Shown here piece by piece: positions 24,887 through 32,372 of a stretch of 64,000 nucleotides of DNA (its first letter is position 1; each line of letters opens with the position of its first letter). Source of the stretch: Marinifilum sp965230805. GTDB lineage: Bacteria > Bacteroidota > Bacteroidia > Bacteroidales > Marinifilaceae. A program made the position numbers and the translations under genes. The DNA is taken from NCBI RefSeq assembly GCF_965230805.1, contig NZ_OZ246019.1, forward strand, positions 2,604,001 through 2,668,000, written 5' to 3'. The notes under the pieces are model-generated. The model was not told where the DNA came from. It did no database searches and saw only the letters and a program-made list of their open reading frames with translations.

Positions 24887-26278
24887 TTATTTTTTTAATA
24901 CTAAAAATTCCACACGGCGATTCTTCGAGCGTCCGTTGTCTGTTTGGTTGGTATCTATCGGTCTTGAAGCTCCGTAGCCAGCCGCTTTCATACTGTTGGC
25001 ATCTATTCCTTTGCCAACAAGGTAGTTCACCACCGATTCGGCACGTCGCTGACTTAAGCCCTCATTCAGTTCATCAGAGCCCACATTATCGGTATGTCCG
25101 CTAATTTGAATCTGGCTAACAATTCCTTCTTGTAAGAAATTGGCAACCTTGTCGAGTTCTTCAAAAGAGGTGGGTAAAAGCGTACTTTTGTTGAATTCAA
25201 AAAAGATATTGTCGAGAATCAATGCAGCCCCTTCTTCAATTTGTCTCAGTTCTTCGGTAAACAAATCTTTAGGCAATTCAGGCTCAATAAAAGTAATGCT
25301 TCCTTTCGAGTGGCAATTGTTTTGGTCACTTACGTGATAAGTATATGTTCCAGCTTGCAGATTCGTAAGTTTTGTGCTGTTTTTTATTCCATTGCTCCAA
25401 TCGATGTTATAAGGTGGCTGTCCGCCAGATATTCCCAAACTAATTACACCATCGTTTATAATTTTACTAATTTGACCGGTAACTGGATTTTTACCTCCTG
25501 TATAAGAGGAATCAATTACCACGGTTTCTAATCCTTGGGGAACACATGCGCATGAGGTACAATCAACCAATGGACGAATCTCAAAATCGTCGAAAAAGTA
25601 GTAAGCGTATTCTTTGCCTTTTTTATTTTTGGTATCACGACCGGTAGCCACGTAGTTGGTGTTCTCATAGTTCTTAAAGTTTCCTACTATAAAGTATTCC
25701 TCGAAACCTTGCGCAGTATATACCATACAGAACTGAGCCCATTCTTCGGTATTATCTAAAAATAGACCTTCTTTATTGCTCAAGTGGGCTTTAAAATTTA
25801 AAAAGCTTTTATTGCCGTTGGCGATTTCTGTTTCAGAAAAATGCATGCCTAATTGGTCCACAGCAAACTTACTTCCCGATGCCAATTTGTACCAAAAGGA
25901 AACGCAATATTTCTGACCTTCAATCATAGGACTGCTTAAAGTACCCTGAAAATATTCCCTGAAATTGCGATTGCTTCCACTTAGAATTGCGCCCATGTAG
26001 CCTTTTCCTGACTTGGCTTTGCTGTAGCCTGCAAAATTATCGGGTACGCCAACTTCTCCAGTGCTGCACTCGTTAAAATAATCGGGAGTGGTAAATGATG
26101 GATAGGTCCAATGCGGAATCAACTTGTGGGTCTTATCCATAAAAGTGTAGCCTTGAGGGCATTCATCATACTTCTCAAAACTAGGATTAAGCACCATATT
26201 CTCCTCCTGGGCATATGATCCAAACCAGGTGAAAATAGCACTCAATACCATGAGATACTTTAGGTAAATGTTCTTCAT
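24887..26278 (-). CDS. Envelope protein with C-terminal OmpA domain and PKD/SprB-like repeat
   Basis: The product of about 463 residues starts MKNIYLKYLMVLSAIFTWFGSYAQ. This signal peptide places the start at 26278 and not at the upstream TTA-rich extension. The N-terminal region (NMVLNPSFEKYDECPQGY) is a lectin/galactose-binding-like domain common in Bacteroidota. Around 250-330 is a SprB-type repeat (GGQPPYNIDWSNGIKNST...LQAGTYTYHVSDQNNC). The C-terminal 110 residues are an OmpA peptidoglycan-binding domain (ISGHTDNVGSDELNEGLSQRRAESVVNYL, KNRRVEF). It is the first gene of a two-gene operon. Confidence 0.85.
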   Translation of the reverse strand: MKNIYLKYLMVLSAIFTWFGSYAQEENMVLNPSFEKYDECPQGYTFMDKTHKLIPHWTYPSFTTPDYFNECSTGEVGVPDNFAGYSKAKSGKGYMGAILSGSNRNFREYFQGTLSSPMIEGQKYCVSFWYKLASGSKFAVDQLGMHFSETEIANGNKSFLNFKAHLSNKEGLFLDNTEEWAQFCMVYTAQGFEEYFIVGNFKNYENTNYVATGRDTKNKKGKEYAYYFFDDFEIRPLVDCTSCACVPQGLETVVIDSSYTGGKNPVTGQISKIINDGVISLGISGGQPPYNIDWSNGIKNSTKLTNLQAGTYTYHVSDQNNCHSKGSITFIEPELPKDLFTEELRQIEEGAALILDNIFFEFNKSTLLPTSFEELDKVANFLQEGIVSQIQISGHTDNVGSDELNEGLSQRRAESVVNYLVGKGIDANSMKAAGYGASRPIDTNQTDNGRSKNRRVEFLVLKK

Positions 26279-26657
26279 TATAAGTAAAGTTGTAGTTAAG
26301 TCTTTATCCTCCAGAATCAAATGTATTAACAAAACATACTTTAAACAATATTATCAACAATATTTCTATATTAAGAATCCTACCAATTGAACCATGAATA
26401 AAATGTTCCCTGTAGGGACACGCCATGGCGTGTCCATTCTTTAATAAAAGGCGTATCCATTTTTAATAATAATGGCGTGACCGTTTTCAATAATAGGCAT
26501 GTCCATTGATAAAATTGATGACCTGACCTTTGAAGATAAAATAGATGGCATGGGTGATCGATCTATTTAGGTTGTCGTTTTATTTTTCATGTATTGCAAT
26601 AAGCGGACACGCAAGGTTATATGCGGCCACGTCATGGCATGGCCTAACGGTAATACA
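26279..26657. other. Spacer with repeated GGCGTGTCC-type words
   Basis: This 380-base spacer has no gene. It contains the perfect 20-base palindrome GGACACGCCATGGCGTGTCC at 26416-26435. Degenerate copies of the half-site follow (GGCGTATCC near 26450, GGCGTGACC near 26473, GGCATGTCC near 26496, GGACACGC near 26603) and a second near-palindrome GGCCACGTCATGGCATGGCC lies near 26623. It may be a decayed repeat family or a cluster of protein-binding sites. Confidence 0.5.
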
Positions 26658-27116
26658 TCACAAATCAAACCCAACCTTTTCCGAGGAAGCGATCACGAAA
26701 GTACTGTTGAATCGTGTAAGAAATTCGAACTTCGAAAGTTTTTCCTGAATAAAATATTGAAATTCATTCATGTCTTTCACCATAATTTTTAGCATAGCAT
26801 CAAAATTTCCTGAGGTGTAATAAAATTCCATCACTTCGGGTAATGCCAAAGCTTGTTCTCGAAACGAATCCACCACATCCCGTGTGTGTTTTGTAAGCAA
26901 AATAGAGATGAAAACTGTCATGCTTCTATCGATTTTCTCAGGATCGAGCATGGCAACATAGTTTTTGATAATTCCACTTCTTTCAAGCTTTTTTACCCTC
27001 TCATAAACGGGTGTATTGCTAAGGTGTAACTTCTCTGCTAACTCCTTGATGGTGATTCTACAATCTTGCTGAAGGAGCTCTAAAATTTTACGATCGGTTC
27101 TGTCTAGCTTTTCCAT
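26658..27116 (-). CDS. Lrp/AsnC family transcriptional regulator
   Basis: The 152-residue protein has the Lrp layout. An N-terminal winged helix-turn-helix (LDRTDRKILELLQQDCRITIKELAEKLHLSNTPVYERVKKLERSGII) is followed by a RAM ligand-binding domain with the GNFDAMLKIMVKD strand. Such regulators respond to amino acids and usually control amino-acid metabolism. It is transcribed divergently from the 2-oxoacid oxidoreductase/aminotransferase genes and is a good candidate to control them. A 14-base palindrome lies in the shared spacer. Confidence 0.93.
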   Translation of the reverse strand: MEKLDRTDRKILELLQQDCRITIKELAEKLHLSNTPVYERVKKLERSGIIKNYVAMLDPEKIDRSMTVFISILLTKHTRDVVDSFREQALALPEVMEFYYTSGNFDAMLKIMVKDMNEFQYFIQEKLSKFEFLTRFNSTFVIASSEKVGFDL

Positions 27117-27217
27117 AGGAGAAAAATTTTCTATTGATATACCTGTTTTTAGCTTTTGTAAAGATATAAATTCTTTAAAAGCATGTGTATTATAGAGTAG
27201 TTTTCTGTATTTATTTC

Positions 27218-27231
27218 ATTTACTAGTAAAT
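27218..27231. promoter_or_regulatory. Palindrome in the Lrp/oxidoreductase divergent spacer
   Basis: ATTTACTAGTAAAT is a perfect 14-base palindrome in the 281-base spacer between the Lrp-type gene and the oxidoreductase operon. Lrp-family operators are AT-rich imperfect dyads, so this is a plausible binding site. Function is inferred from position only. Confidence 0.4.
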
Positions 27232-27397
27232 CATTTGGCTGTTGGGTATTTTTACAAGACAAAATCTCTTGGATAGATATAAGACAAGAGATGTTAGATA
27301 TGAGAATTCACAAAATATTAAAAAACACTAATAGAAACTTAGATGAGGATTTAAAGAGATCTAAAAATCTCAAATCTTCTATCTCAAATCTAAAATC

Positions 27398-27937
27398 ATG
27401 AAAGAAATCAGATGGCACGGACGAGGAGGTCAGGGAGGATTTACCGCTTCTCGCTTGTTAGGAATTGCAGCCAGCGTTCACGGAGGAAAACATGCTTTGG
27501 CTTTTCCATCATTTGGACCTGAGCGAAGAGGTGCGCCAGTATTGGCATTTACAAAGATTGACGATATGAAGATTCACGATCGAAGTGAGGTTCAGAACAG
27601 CGACTTCGTAGTGGTGATGGATGAAACTTTAATTGTTCCAGGTTTTGACAAAGGAGTTAGACCAGGAGCTTGTATTCTTATCAATACTCAGGATGTAAAT
27701 CAATATGCCGAGCAATTAAAAGGTTTTGATTTACAAGGTATTGATGCTACATCTTTAGCGATGGAAATTTTGGGTCGCCCAATTACCAACACTGCAATGT
27801 ATGGAGCTTTGGCGGCAGCATCGGGTTTGGTAAGTAAGGAAGCGGCAATTGCAAGTATTCATACCGAAATGAAGCCAAAACTAGCTCAGCTTAATGAGAA
27901 AATTGTAGAGAGAGCATTTGAATTAATGAACAATTAA
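27398..27937 (+). CDS. 2-oxoacid:ferredoxin oxidoreductase, gamma subunit
   Basis: The 179-residue protein matches the gamma domain of pyruvate/ketoisovalerate:ferredoxin oxidoreductases, with MKEIRWHGRGGQGGFTASRLLG at the N-terminus and FGPERRGAPVLAF downstream. This subunit contributes to the CoA-binding part of the complex that oxidatively decarboxylates 2-oxoacids to acyl-CoA, reducing ferredoxin. It is the first of four subunit genes in the order gamma-delta-alpha-beta. A repeat-filled spacer of 150 bases separates it from the delta subunit. Confidence 0.93.
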   Translation: MKEIRWHGRGGQGGFTASRLLGIAASVHGGKHALAFPSFGPERRGAPVLAFTKIDDMKIHDRSEVQNSDFVVVMDETLIVPGFDKGVRPGACILINTQDVNQYAEQLKGFDLQGIDATSLAMEILGRPITNTAMYGALAAASGLVSKEAAIASIHTEMKPKLAQLNEKIVERAFELMNN

Positions 27938-27959
27938 GAATGAGTAATTAATAATTGTT

Positions 27960-28072
27960 CACCCCTTCGCCTATCGGCACTTCCTCTTCAAGGGGAAGAA
28001 GATAAAATTAAGATTTGACCTTGATTTCGAAATTCTCCCTTTTTAGGGGAGATGGCGACAGCCAGAGGGGTG
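27960..28072. repeat. Inverted pair of palindromic CCCCT/AGGGG repeats within the operon
   Basis: The left unit at 27960-28001 (CACCCCTTCGCCTATCGG start) and the right unit at 28035-28072 (ends GACAGCCAGAGGGGTG) are inverse copies of one short palindromic element. They could fold into a long hairpin in the transcript. A single copy lies at 28445-28482 and another inverted pair at 36032-36142. Confidence 0.6.
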
Positions 28073-28088
28073 TTTAAGAAGAACAAAT

Positions 28089-28382
28089 ATGAACAGACCT
28101 AAACATACAGAATATAAAACTCCAACTCATATTGATGATTACCCAACAGGGCCACAATACGATGCAGGTTTTCTTCCAGAAAAGAATGCAGGATGGAGAA
28201 CTTTCAAGCCCGTTGTAGATCACGAAGCATGCGTTTATTGCTTACGCTGCTATTTGCTTTGTCCTGATGGAACCATCATGAAAGACAATGGCAAAATTAA
28301 AATTGACATGGATTATTGCAAGGGATGTGGAGTTTGTGCCTACGAATGCCCTAAAGATGCAATTAAAATGGAAAAGGAGTAA
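28089..28382 (+). CDS. 2-oxoacid:ferredoxin oxidoreductase, delta (ferredoxin) subunit
   Basis: The 97-residue iron-sulfur protein contains two classic 4Fe-4S motifs: CVYCLRCYLLCP and CKGCGVCAYECP. It carries electrons from the thiamine-containing catalytic core to external ferredoxin. The N-terminal 45 residues (YPTGPQYDAGFLPEKNAGWRTFKPVVDHEAC) are typical of the PorD/VorD subunit. It sits between the gamma and alpha genes, as in the archaeal and Thermotoga-type four-subunit enzymes. Confidence 0.93.
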   Translation: MNRPKHTEYKTPTHIDDYPTGPQYDAGFLPEKNAGWRTFKPVVDHEACVYCLRCYLLCPDGTIMKDNGKIKIDMDYCKGCGVCAYECPKDAIKMEKE

Positions 28383-28444
28383 AAATTAAAGCTCCAAGCT
28401 CCAAGTCACAAGCTTCAAGTTCTACAAAAGTTTAATTGAAGTTT

Positions 28445-28482
28445 TCTCCCTTTCAGGGGAGATCCCGACAGGGAGAGGGGTG
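28445..28482. repeat. Single palindromic CTCCC/GGGGTG repeat unit
   Basis: One copy of the element described at 27960-28072 occurs in the delta-alpha spacer, with the variant GATCCCGACAGGGAGAGGGG. Repeats are therefore present in two of the three spacers of this operon. Confidence 0.55.
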
Positions 28483-28569
28483 TTTTAAAGCTGCAAGCTA
28501 AAGGCTAACAGCTAAGAGCTTGTCAATTAGAATTGCTTGGCAAGCAAATCAAAAAAGATATTTAAAGAG

Positions 28570-29760
28570 ATGAAAAATAATAAGATTTTTATTTCCGGTG
28601 ATGAGGCAGTAGCACAAGGAGTGAGACTTTCACGTCCACATGTAGTGGCTGCATATCCTATCACCCCGCAGACCATCACAGTTGAGCGTTTATCAGAAAT
28701 GGTAGAAGCAGGCGAGATGGATGGAGAATACATGCACGTGGAGTCTGAGCACTCTGCAATCTCAGCTACAATGGGAGCTAGTGCAGTTGGTGCAAGAACA
28801 TTTACTGCATCATCATCGCAAGGATTGTTGTACATGGCAGAAGGTCTTCACTATTGTAGTGGTGGACGATGGCCGGTAGTGATGATGAATGCCAACCGTT
28901 CGGTTGCCTTACCTTGGAGTATATATGGCGATCAGAGAGATTCTCTTTCTCTTTTGGATTCGGGTTGGATTCAGGTGTACGTTGAGGATGCACAGGAAGC
29001 ATTGGACATGATCATACAGGCATATAAAATTGCGGAACACAAAGACGTCTTAACTCCAATGATGGTGAATTTGGATGGATTTATCCTAACTCATACCTAT
29101 GAATTGGTTGAAATTCCGGATCAGGAAATGGTTGATCACTTCTTGCCTCCATTCGAGACACCAAACAAAATGTCATTCGAAGAGCCAAAAAACCTTGGAT
29201 TCAGTTCTCGTCCGGATGACAATACCGAATTCAAATATCAGCAGAACGAAGCAATGTTTAATGCCATTGATGTAATTCACAAAACGGATGAGGACTTCTC
29301 CAAAATGTTTGGCAGAAAGTATCATGGTATGGTGGAAGAATACATGTGCGAAGATGCTGAAGTGGTATTGGTAGCTTTGGGTAGTGTTTGTGGTACTGTT
29401 AGAGTGGTGATTGACAAAATGCGTGCTGAAGGCAAGAAAGTTGGATTGTTAAAAATCCGTTACATGCGTCCATTCCCAGTTGAAGAAGTGAAAGGCTTGG
29501 CAAAGAGAGTGAAAGCAATAGGTGTTATCGATAAAGATATTTCTTTTGGATACGAAGGAACGGTTTATACCAATGTCAACTCAGCCATTTCTCAGATTGA
29601 CAAATATGTATACAAAAGCAACTTTGTTGGTGGTTTAGGTGGTCGCGATATCACCAAAGACGACATTGAAGACATGTACAACAAGTTGTTTGCAGGATTG
29701 GAAAACAAGAGTGAAGAGACAGTAGAATTTTTCAGTTTAAATGTAGAAGGCAATGACTAA
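28570..29760 (+). CDS. 2-oxoacid:ferredoxin oxidoreductase, alpha subunit
   Basis: The 396-residue subunit contains the pyrimidine-binding domain and domain II of the enzyme: FISGDEAVAQGVRLSRPHVVAAYPITPQT, the HVESEHSAISATMGASAVGARTFTASSSQGLLYMAE segment that contacts thiamine diphosphate, and the C-terminal IRYMRPFPVEEV. I place the start at ATG 28570 (MKNNKIFISGDEA). An upstream in-frame TTG at 28537 would add 11 residues of no homology. The beta gene overlaps the end by eight bases, so translation is coupled. Confidence 0.93.
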   Translation: MKNNKIFISGDEAVAQGVRLSRPHVVAAYPITPQTITVERLSEMVEAGEMDGEYMHVESEHSAISATMGASAVGARTFTASSSQGLLYMAEGLHYCSGGRWPVVMMNANRSVALPWSIYGDQRDSLSLLDSGWIQVYVEDAQEALDMIIQAYKIAEHKDVLTPMMVNLDGFILTHTYELVEIPDQEMVDHFLPPFETPNKMSFEEPKNLGFSSRPDDNTEFKYQQNEAMFNAIDVIHKTDEDFSKMFGRKYHGMVEEYMCEDAEVVLVALGSVCGTVRVVIDKMRAEGKKVGLLKIRYMRPFPVEEVKGLAKRVKAIGVIDKDISFGYEGTVYTNVNSAISQIDKYVYKSNFVGGLGGRDITKDDIEDMYNKLFAGLENKSEETVEFFSLNVEGND

Positions 29761-30661
29761 AGTATTAGATATCCCAAAAGTGAATGCGAAGAACATGACC
29801 GAGAAGGAGTTTTTCTATGGTCATAAAGCTTGTGCCGGATGCGGCGGTAGTATTGCTGTGCGTTTGGCTTTAATAGTATTGGGCGAGCGAACTTATTCGG
29901 CTCTTCCAGCTGGTTGTATGTCGGCAGTAGGATTCATTTATCCACAAATGGCATTCAATTCAAATGCAATTATAACAACTTTCCCGGGATCGGCTAGTAT
30001 GGCTGCAGGTATTGCTGCCGGTGCCAAAGCATTGGGACAGGAAGATTTCAAAACCGTAGTATTTGCCGGTGACGGTGGTACAGCAGATATCGGTTTCCAG
30101 GCTTTATCAGGAATGATCGATCGTAATGATGATGTTTTATACATCTGCTATGATAACGAAGCCTATATGAACACTGGAATTCAGAAAAGTGGATTAACTC
30201 CTTACGGAACCAAAACCACTACAACTCCGGCTGGTCAGAATATCCCAGGAACGGTAACCCACAAGAAAAACTTGTTCGAGATTATTGCTGCTCACGATAT
30301 TCAGTATGCTGCAACTGCAAGTATTGGATATCCTCAGGATTTCTTGAACAAGGTGAACAAAGCAAAGCACATTAAAGGTGCAACTTTTATTCATGTGTAT
30401 GCATCTTGTCCAACAGGATGGGGAACACCAACCGAAACATCGGTAGAAATTGCTAAGGATGCAGTTGATGCAGGTTTGATTTTCCTTGCGGAATATGAAG
30501 TTGGAGAATACAAATTGAACCGTAATCCAAAGGAATTCAAATCGGTTACAGAATACCTAAAAAAACAAGGCCGATTCAAACACATGAGCGAAGCAGATAT
30601 TCAATGCGTAATCGAAAACCGCGACAAGAAGTGGGAGCGCATGCGCAAAAATTGGCTTTAA
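29753..30661 (+). CDS. 2-oxoacid:ferredoxin oxidoreductase, beta subunit
   Basis: This 302-residue subunit binds thiamine diphosphate and the proximal 4Fe-4S cluster. CAGCGGS near residue 28 gives the first cysteines. AGDGGTADIGFQALSGMIDRNDDVLYICYDNEAYMNTGIQ is the GDG-N thiamine-binding motif, and a later conserved cysteine lies in SCPTGWG. The combination of four separate subunits, a following aminotransferase and a divergent Lrp regulator suggests oxidation of amino-acid-derived 2-oxoacids (VOR-like) as much as pyruvate. The substrate is not settled by sequence alone. Confidence 0.93.
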   Translation: MTKVLDIPKVNAKNMTEKEFFYGHKACAGCGGSIAVRLALIVLGERTYSALPAGCMSAVGFIYPQMAFNSNAIITTFPGSASMAAGIAAGAKALGQEDFKTVVFAGDGGTADIGFQALSGMIDRNDDVLYICYDNEAYMNTGIQKSGLTPYGTKTTTTPAGQNIPGTVTHKKNLFEIIAAHDIQYAATASIGYPQDFLNKVNKAKHIKGATFIHVYASCPTGWGTPTETSVEIAKDAVDAGLIFLAEYEVGEYKLNRNPKEFKSVTEYLKKQGRFKHMSEADIQCVIENRDKKWERMRKNWL

Positions 30662-30680
30662 ACTTAAGGTAAAAGCATAA

Positions 30681-30717
30681 AGGTAAAAGGTAATAAGACA
30701 GCTTTCACCTTTTACCT
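30681..30717 (+). terminator. Inverted repeat after the oxidoreductase operon
   Basis: AGGTAAAAGGT at 30681-30691 pairs perfectly with ACCTTTTACCT at 30707-30717. It may attenuate or end transcription before the aminotransferase gene. No long T-run follows. Confidence 0.4.
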
Positions 30718-30801
30718 AATCGCTTTTAGCTTGTTGATTGCTATACAAAACTTAAATACATCAGAATCCAAACAAACAGAACTAAACAAAAACCAAACAC
30801 A

Positions 30802-32019
30802 ATGATCAGCGATTTAAAAGGAACATTTTCCCAAATCAGCAACAACAATAAACGATCAGCAATTCGTGAAATCTTGAAATTGACTCAAAATCCTGAGATT
30901 ATTTCATTTGCAGGAGGTTTACCAGCACCGGAATCATTTCCTGTAGATGCTTTGGATAGTATCGTATCGGATATGTTGCGAGAAGAAGGTGCAGCAGTAT
31001 TACAGTACGATGCAACCGAAGGAGTTACTGAGCTTAGAGAACTACTTGTAAAAAAGTATAAGAACGAAGGTGTTCAGTGTTCTTTAGAGAATATGATTGT
31101 AACAACAGGATCTCAGCAAGGACTTGACTTGGTAGGAAAAGTTTTTGTGAATCAAGGTGATGTTGTGATTTGTGGATTGCCTTCATATTTGGGTGGTATT
31201 AGTGCTTTCCAGGCTTATGGAGCTACAATGGAAGGTGTACCAATGGACGAGTACGGAATGAGCGCAGAGCTATTGGAAGCGAAGTTGATAGAGTTGGGAG
31301 AGCAAGGCATTAAACCAAAGTTCATTTATGTGATTCCTGATTTTCAGAACCCAACAGGTATTACAATGCCTGAATCGCGTAGATTGGAGATCATTGCTTT
31401 GGCACACAAATATGATGTGTTGATTGTTGAGGATTGCCCATACAGAGAGGTTCGTTTCGATGGAGAGCCACAAAGAATGATGTACGATTTGGACAATGAT
31501 GATCATGTAATCACTTTGGGAACTTTCTCAAAGATTTTTGCTCCTGGATTCCGTATTGGTTGGATTCTAGGTCCGAAAGATGTGAATGAAAAAATTGTTG
31601 TTGCCAAGCAATCGGCTGATTTGTGTACACCAACTTTCGTTCAGAAAATTGCAATTCGTTACATGAATTCTGGAGTTTTCGAAGAGAACTTGCAAAAGAC
31701 TATCGATTTGTATCACCAGCGAAGAGATGTGATGTTGGCAGAGATGGAAAAATGTATGCCAGACTTCGTTAAATGGACTCGTCCAGAAGGAGGAATGTTC
31801 CTATTCATTACTTTGCCAGAACACATGGATGCTTTGGAATTATTCCACAAAGCAATTGAGAAAAAAGTTGCCTTTGTAACAGGTAATGTCTTCTATTGCG
31901 ATGGTGGAGGAACCAATACCATGCGTTTGAATTTCTCGTATGTGAACAACGAAAAAGCAATTGCAGGTATTCAACGATTAGCAGAAATCATTGAAGCTGA
32001 AGTATTGGAAGAAGCATAA
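30802..32019 (+). CDS. PLP-dependent class I/II aminotransferase (LysN/aromatic-type)
   Basis: The 405-residue fold-type I aminotransferase resembles 2-aminoadipate/aromatic aminotransferases related to MocR C-terminal domains. SFAGGLPAPESFPVDALD lies at the N-terminus, with TTGSQQGLDLVGKVFVNQGDVV, PDFQNPTGITM and the pyridoxal-lysine segment GTFSKIFAPGFRIGWI (Lys near 243). It moves amino groups between amino acids and 2-oxoacids. Its place 140 bases after the 2-oxoacid oxidoreductase genes suggests it supplies their substrate in amino-acid fermentation. This is an inference. Confidence 0.9.
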   Translation: MISDLKGTFSQISNNNKRSAIREILKLTQNPEIISFAGGLPAPESFPVDALDSIVSDMLREEGAAVLQYDATEGVTELRELLVKKYKNEGVQCSLENMIVTTGSQQGLDLVGKVFVNQGDVVICGLPSYLGGISAFQAYGATMEGVPMDEYGMSAELLEAKLIELGEQGIKPKFIYVIPDFQNPTGITMPESRRLEIIALAHKYDVLIVEDCPYREVRFDGEPQRMMYDLDNDDHVITLGTFSKIFAPGFRIGWILGPKDVNEKIVVAKQSADLCTPTFVQKIAIRYMNSGVFEENLQKTIDLYHQRRDVMLAEMEKCMPDFVKWTRPEGGMFLFITLPEHMDALELFHKAIEKKVAFVTGNVFYCDGGGTNTMRLNFSYVNNEKAIAGIQRLAEIIEAEVLEEA

Positions 32020-32031
32020 AAGTTCGAGTTA

Positions 32032-32070
32032 AGGCAAAGGAGTAGTGGAAATTTATATTATCCTTTGCCT
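32032..32070 (+). terminator. Hairpin after the aminotransferase gene
   Basis: AGGCAAAGGA at 32032-32041 pairs with TCCTTTGCCT at 32061-32070, 12 bases past the stop codon. It is a likely terminator or RNA 3'-end hairpin. Confidence 0.5.
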
Positions 32071-32269
32071 CGGGTTTTAACCCGAGAGTAAAAAAATAAG
32101 CCTGTAGGGCTGTAATCTTTATAGCCCAGGGAAACACCCTGGGTTTATTGTATGTTTTAAATCATTGTTGCAACTGCTAGGTGAATTGTTGTGGATGAAA
32201 TCTTGCGACGAAATTGGGGTAACTCCTTCTTAGAATTGTTATTTCTATTGTCTTGGGTTTTAACCCGAG
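32069..32269. repeat. REP-like hairpin cluster
   Basis: The spacer holds CTCGGGTTTTAACCCGAG at 32069-32086, a second near copy at 32252-32269, and CCCAGGG/CCCTGGG (32125-32131 with 32137-32143). Such GGG-containing hairpins recur between genes of many Bacteroidota and look like REP sequences. No transposase is nearby. Confidence 0.55.
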
Positions 32270-32287
32270 GTTGATTTTAATATTATT

Positions 32288-32338
32288 AAGGGAGTGTAGT
32301 ATATGATTTTGCTTATGTATTCACTCCCTTTTGTTTTT
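32288..32338 (+). terminator. Terminator-like hairpin before the molybdoenzyme gene
   Basis: AAGGGAGTG at 32288-32296 pairs with CACTCCCTT at 32322-32330 and is followed by a T-rich run. It lies 35 bases before the ATG at 32373 and could be a true terminator of leftward-coming transcription or a leader attenuator. Confidence 0.5.
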
Positions 32339-32372
32339 TTTGAGTAATTTTTCCAAAAATTTACTAACCATT

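Noticed and set aside
28537..28569. Upstream TTG start for the oxidoreductase alpha subunit
   Set aside because: It adds 11 residues without similarity. ATG 28570 gives the normal family N-terminus.
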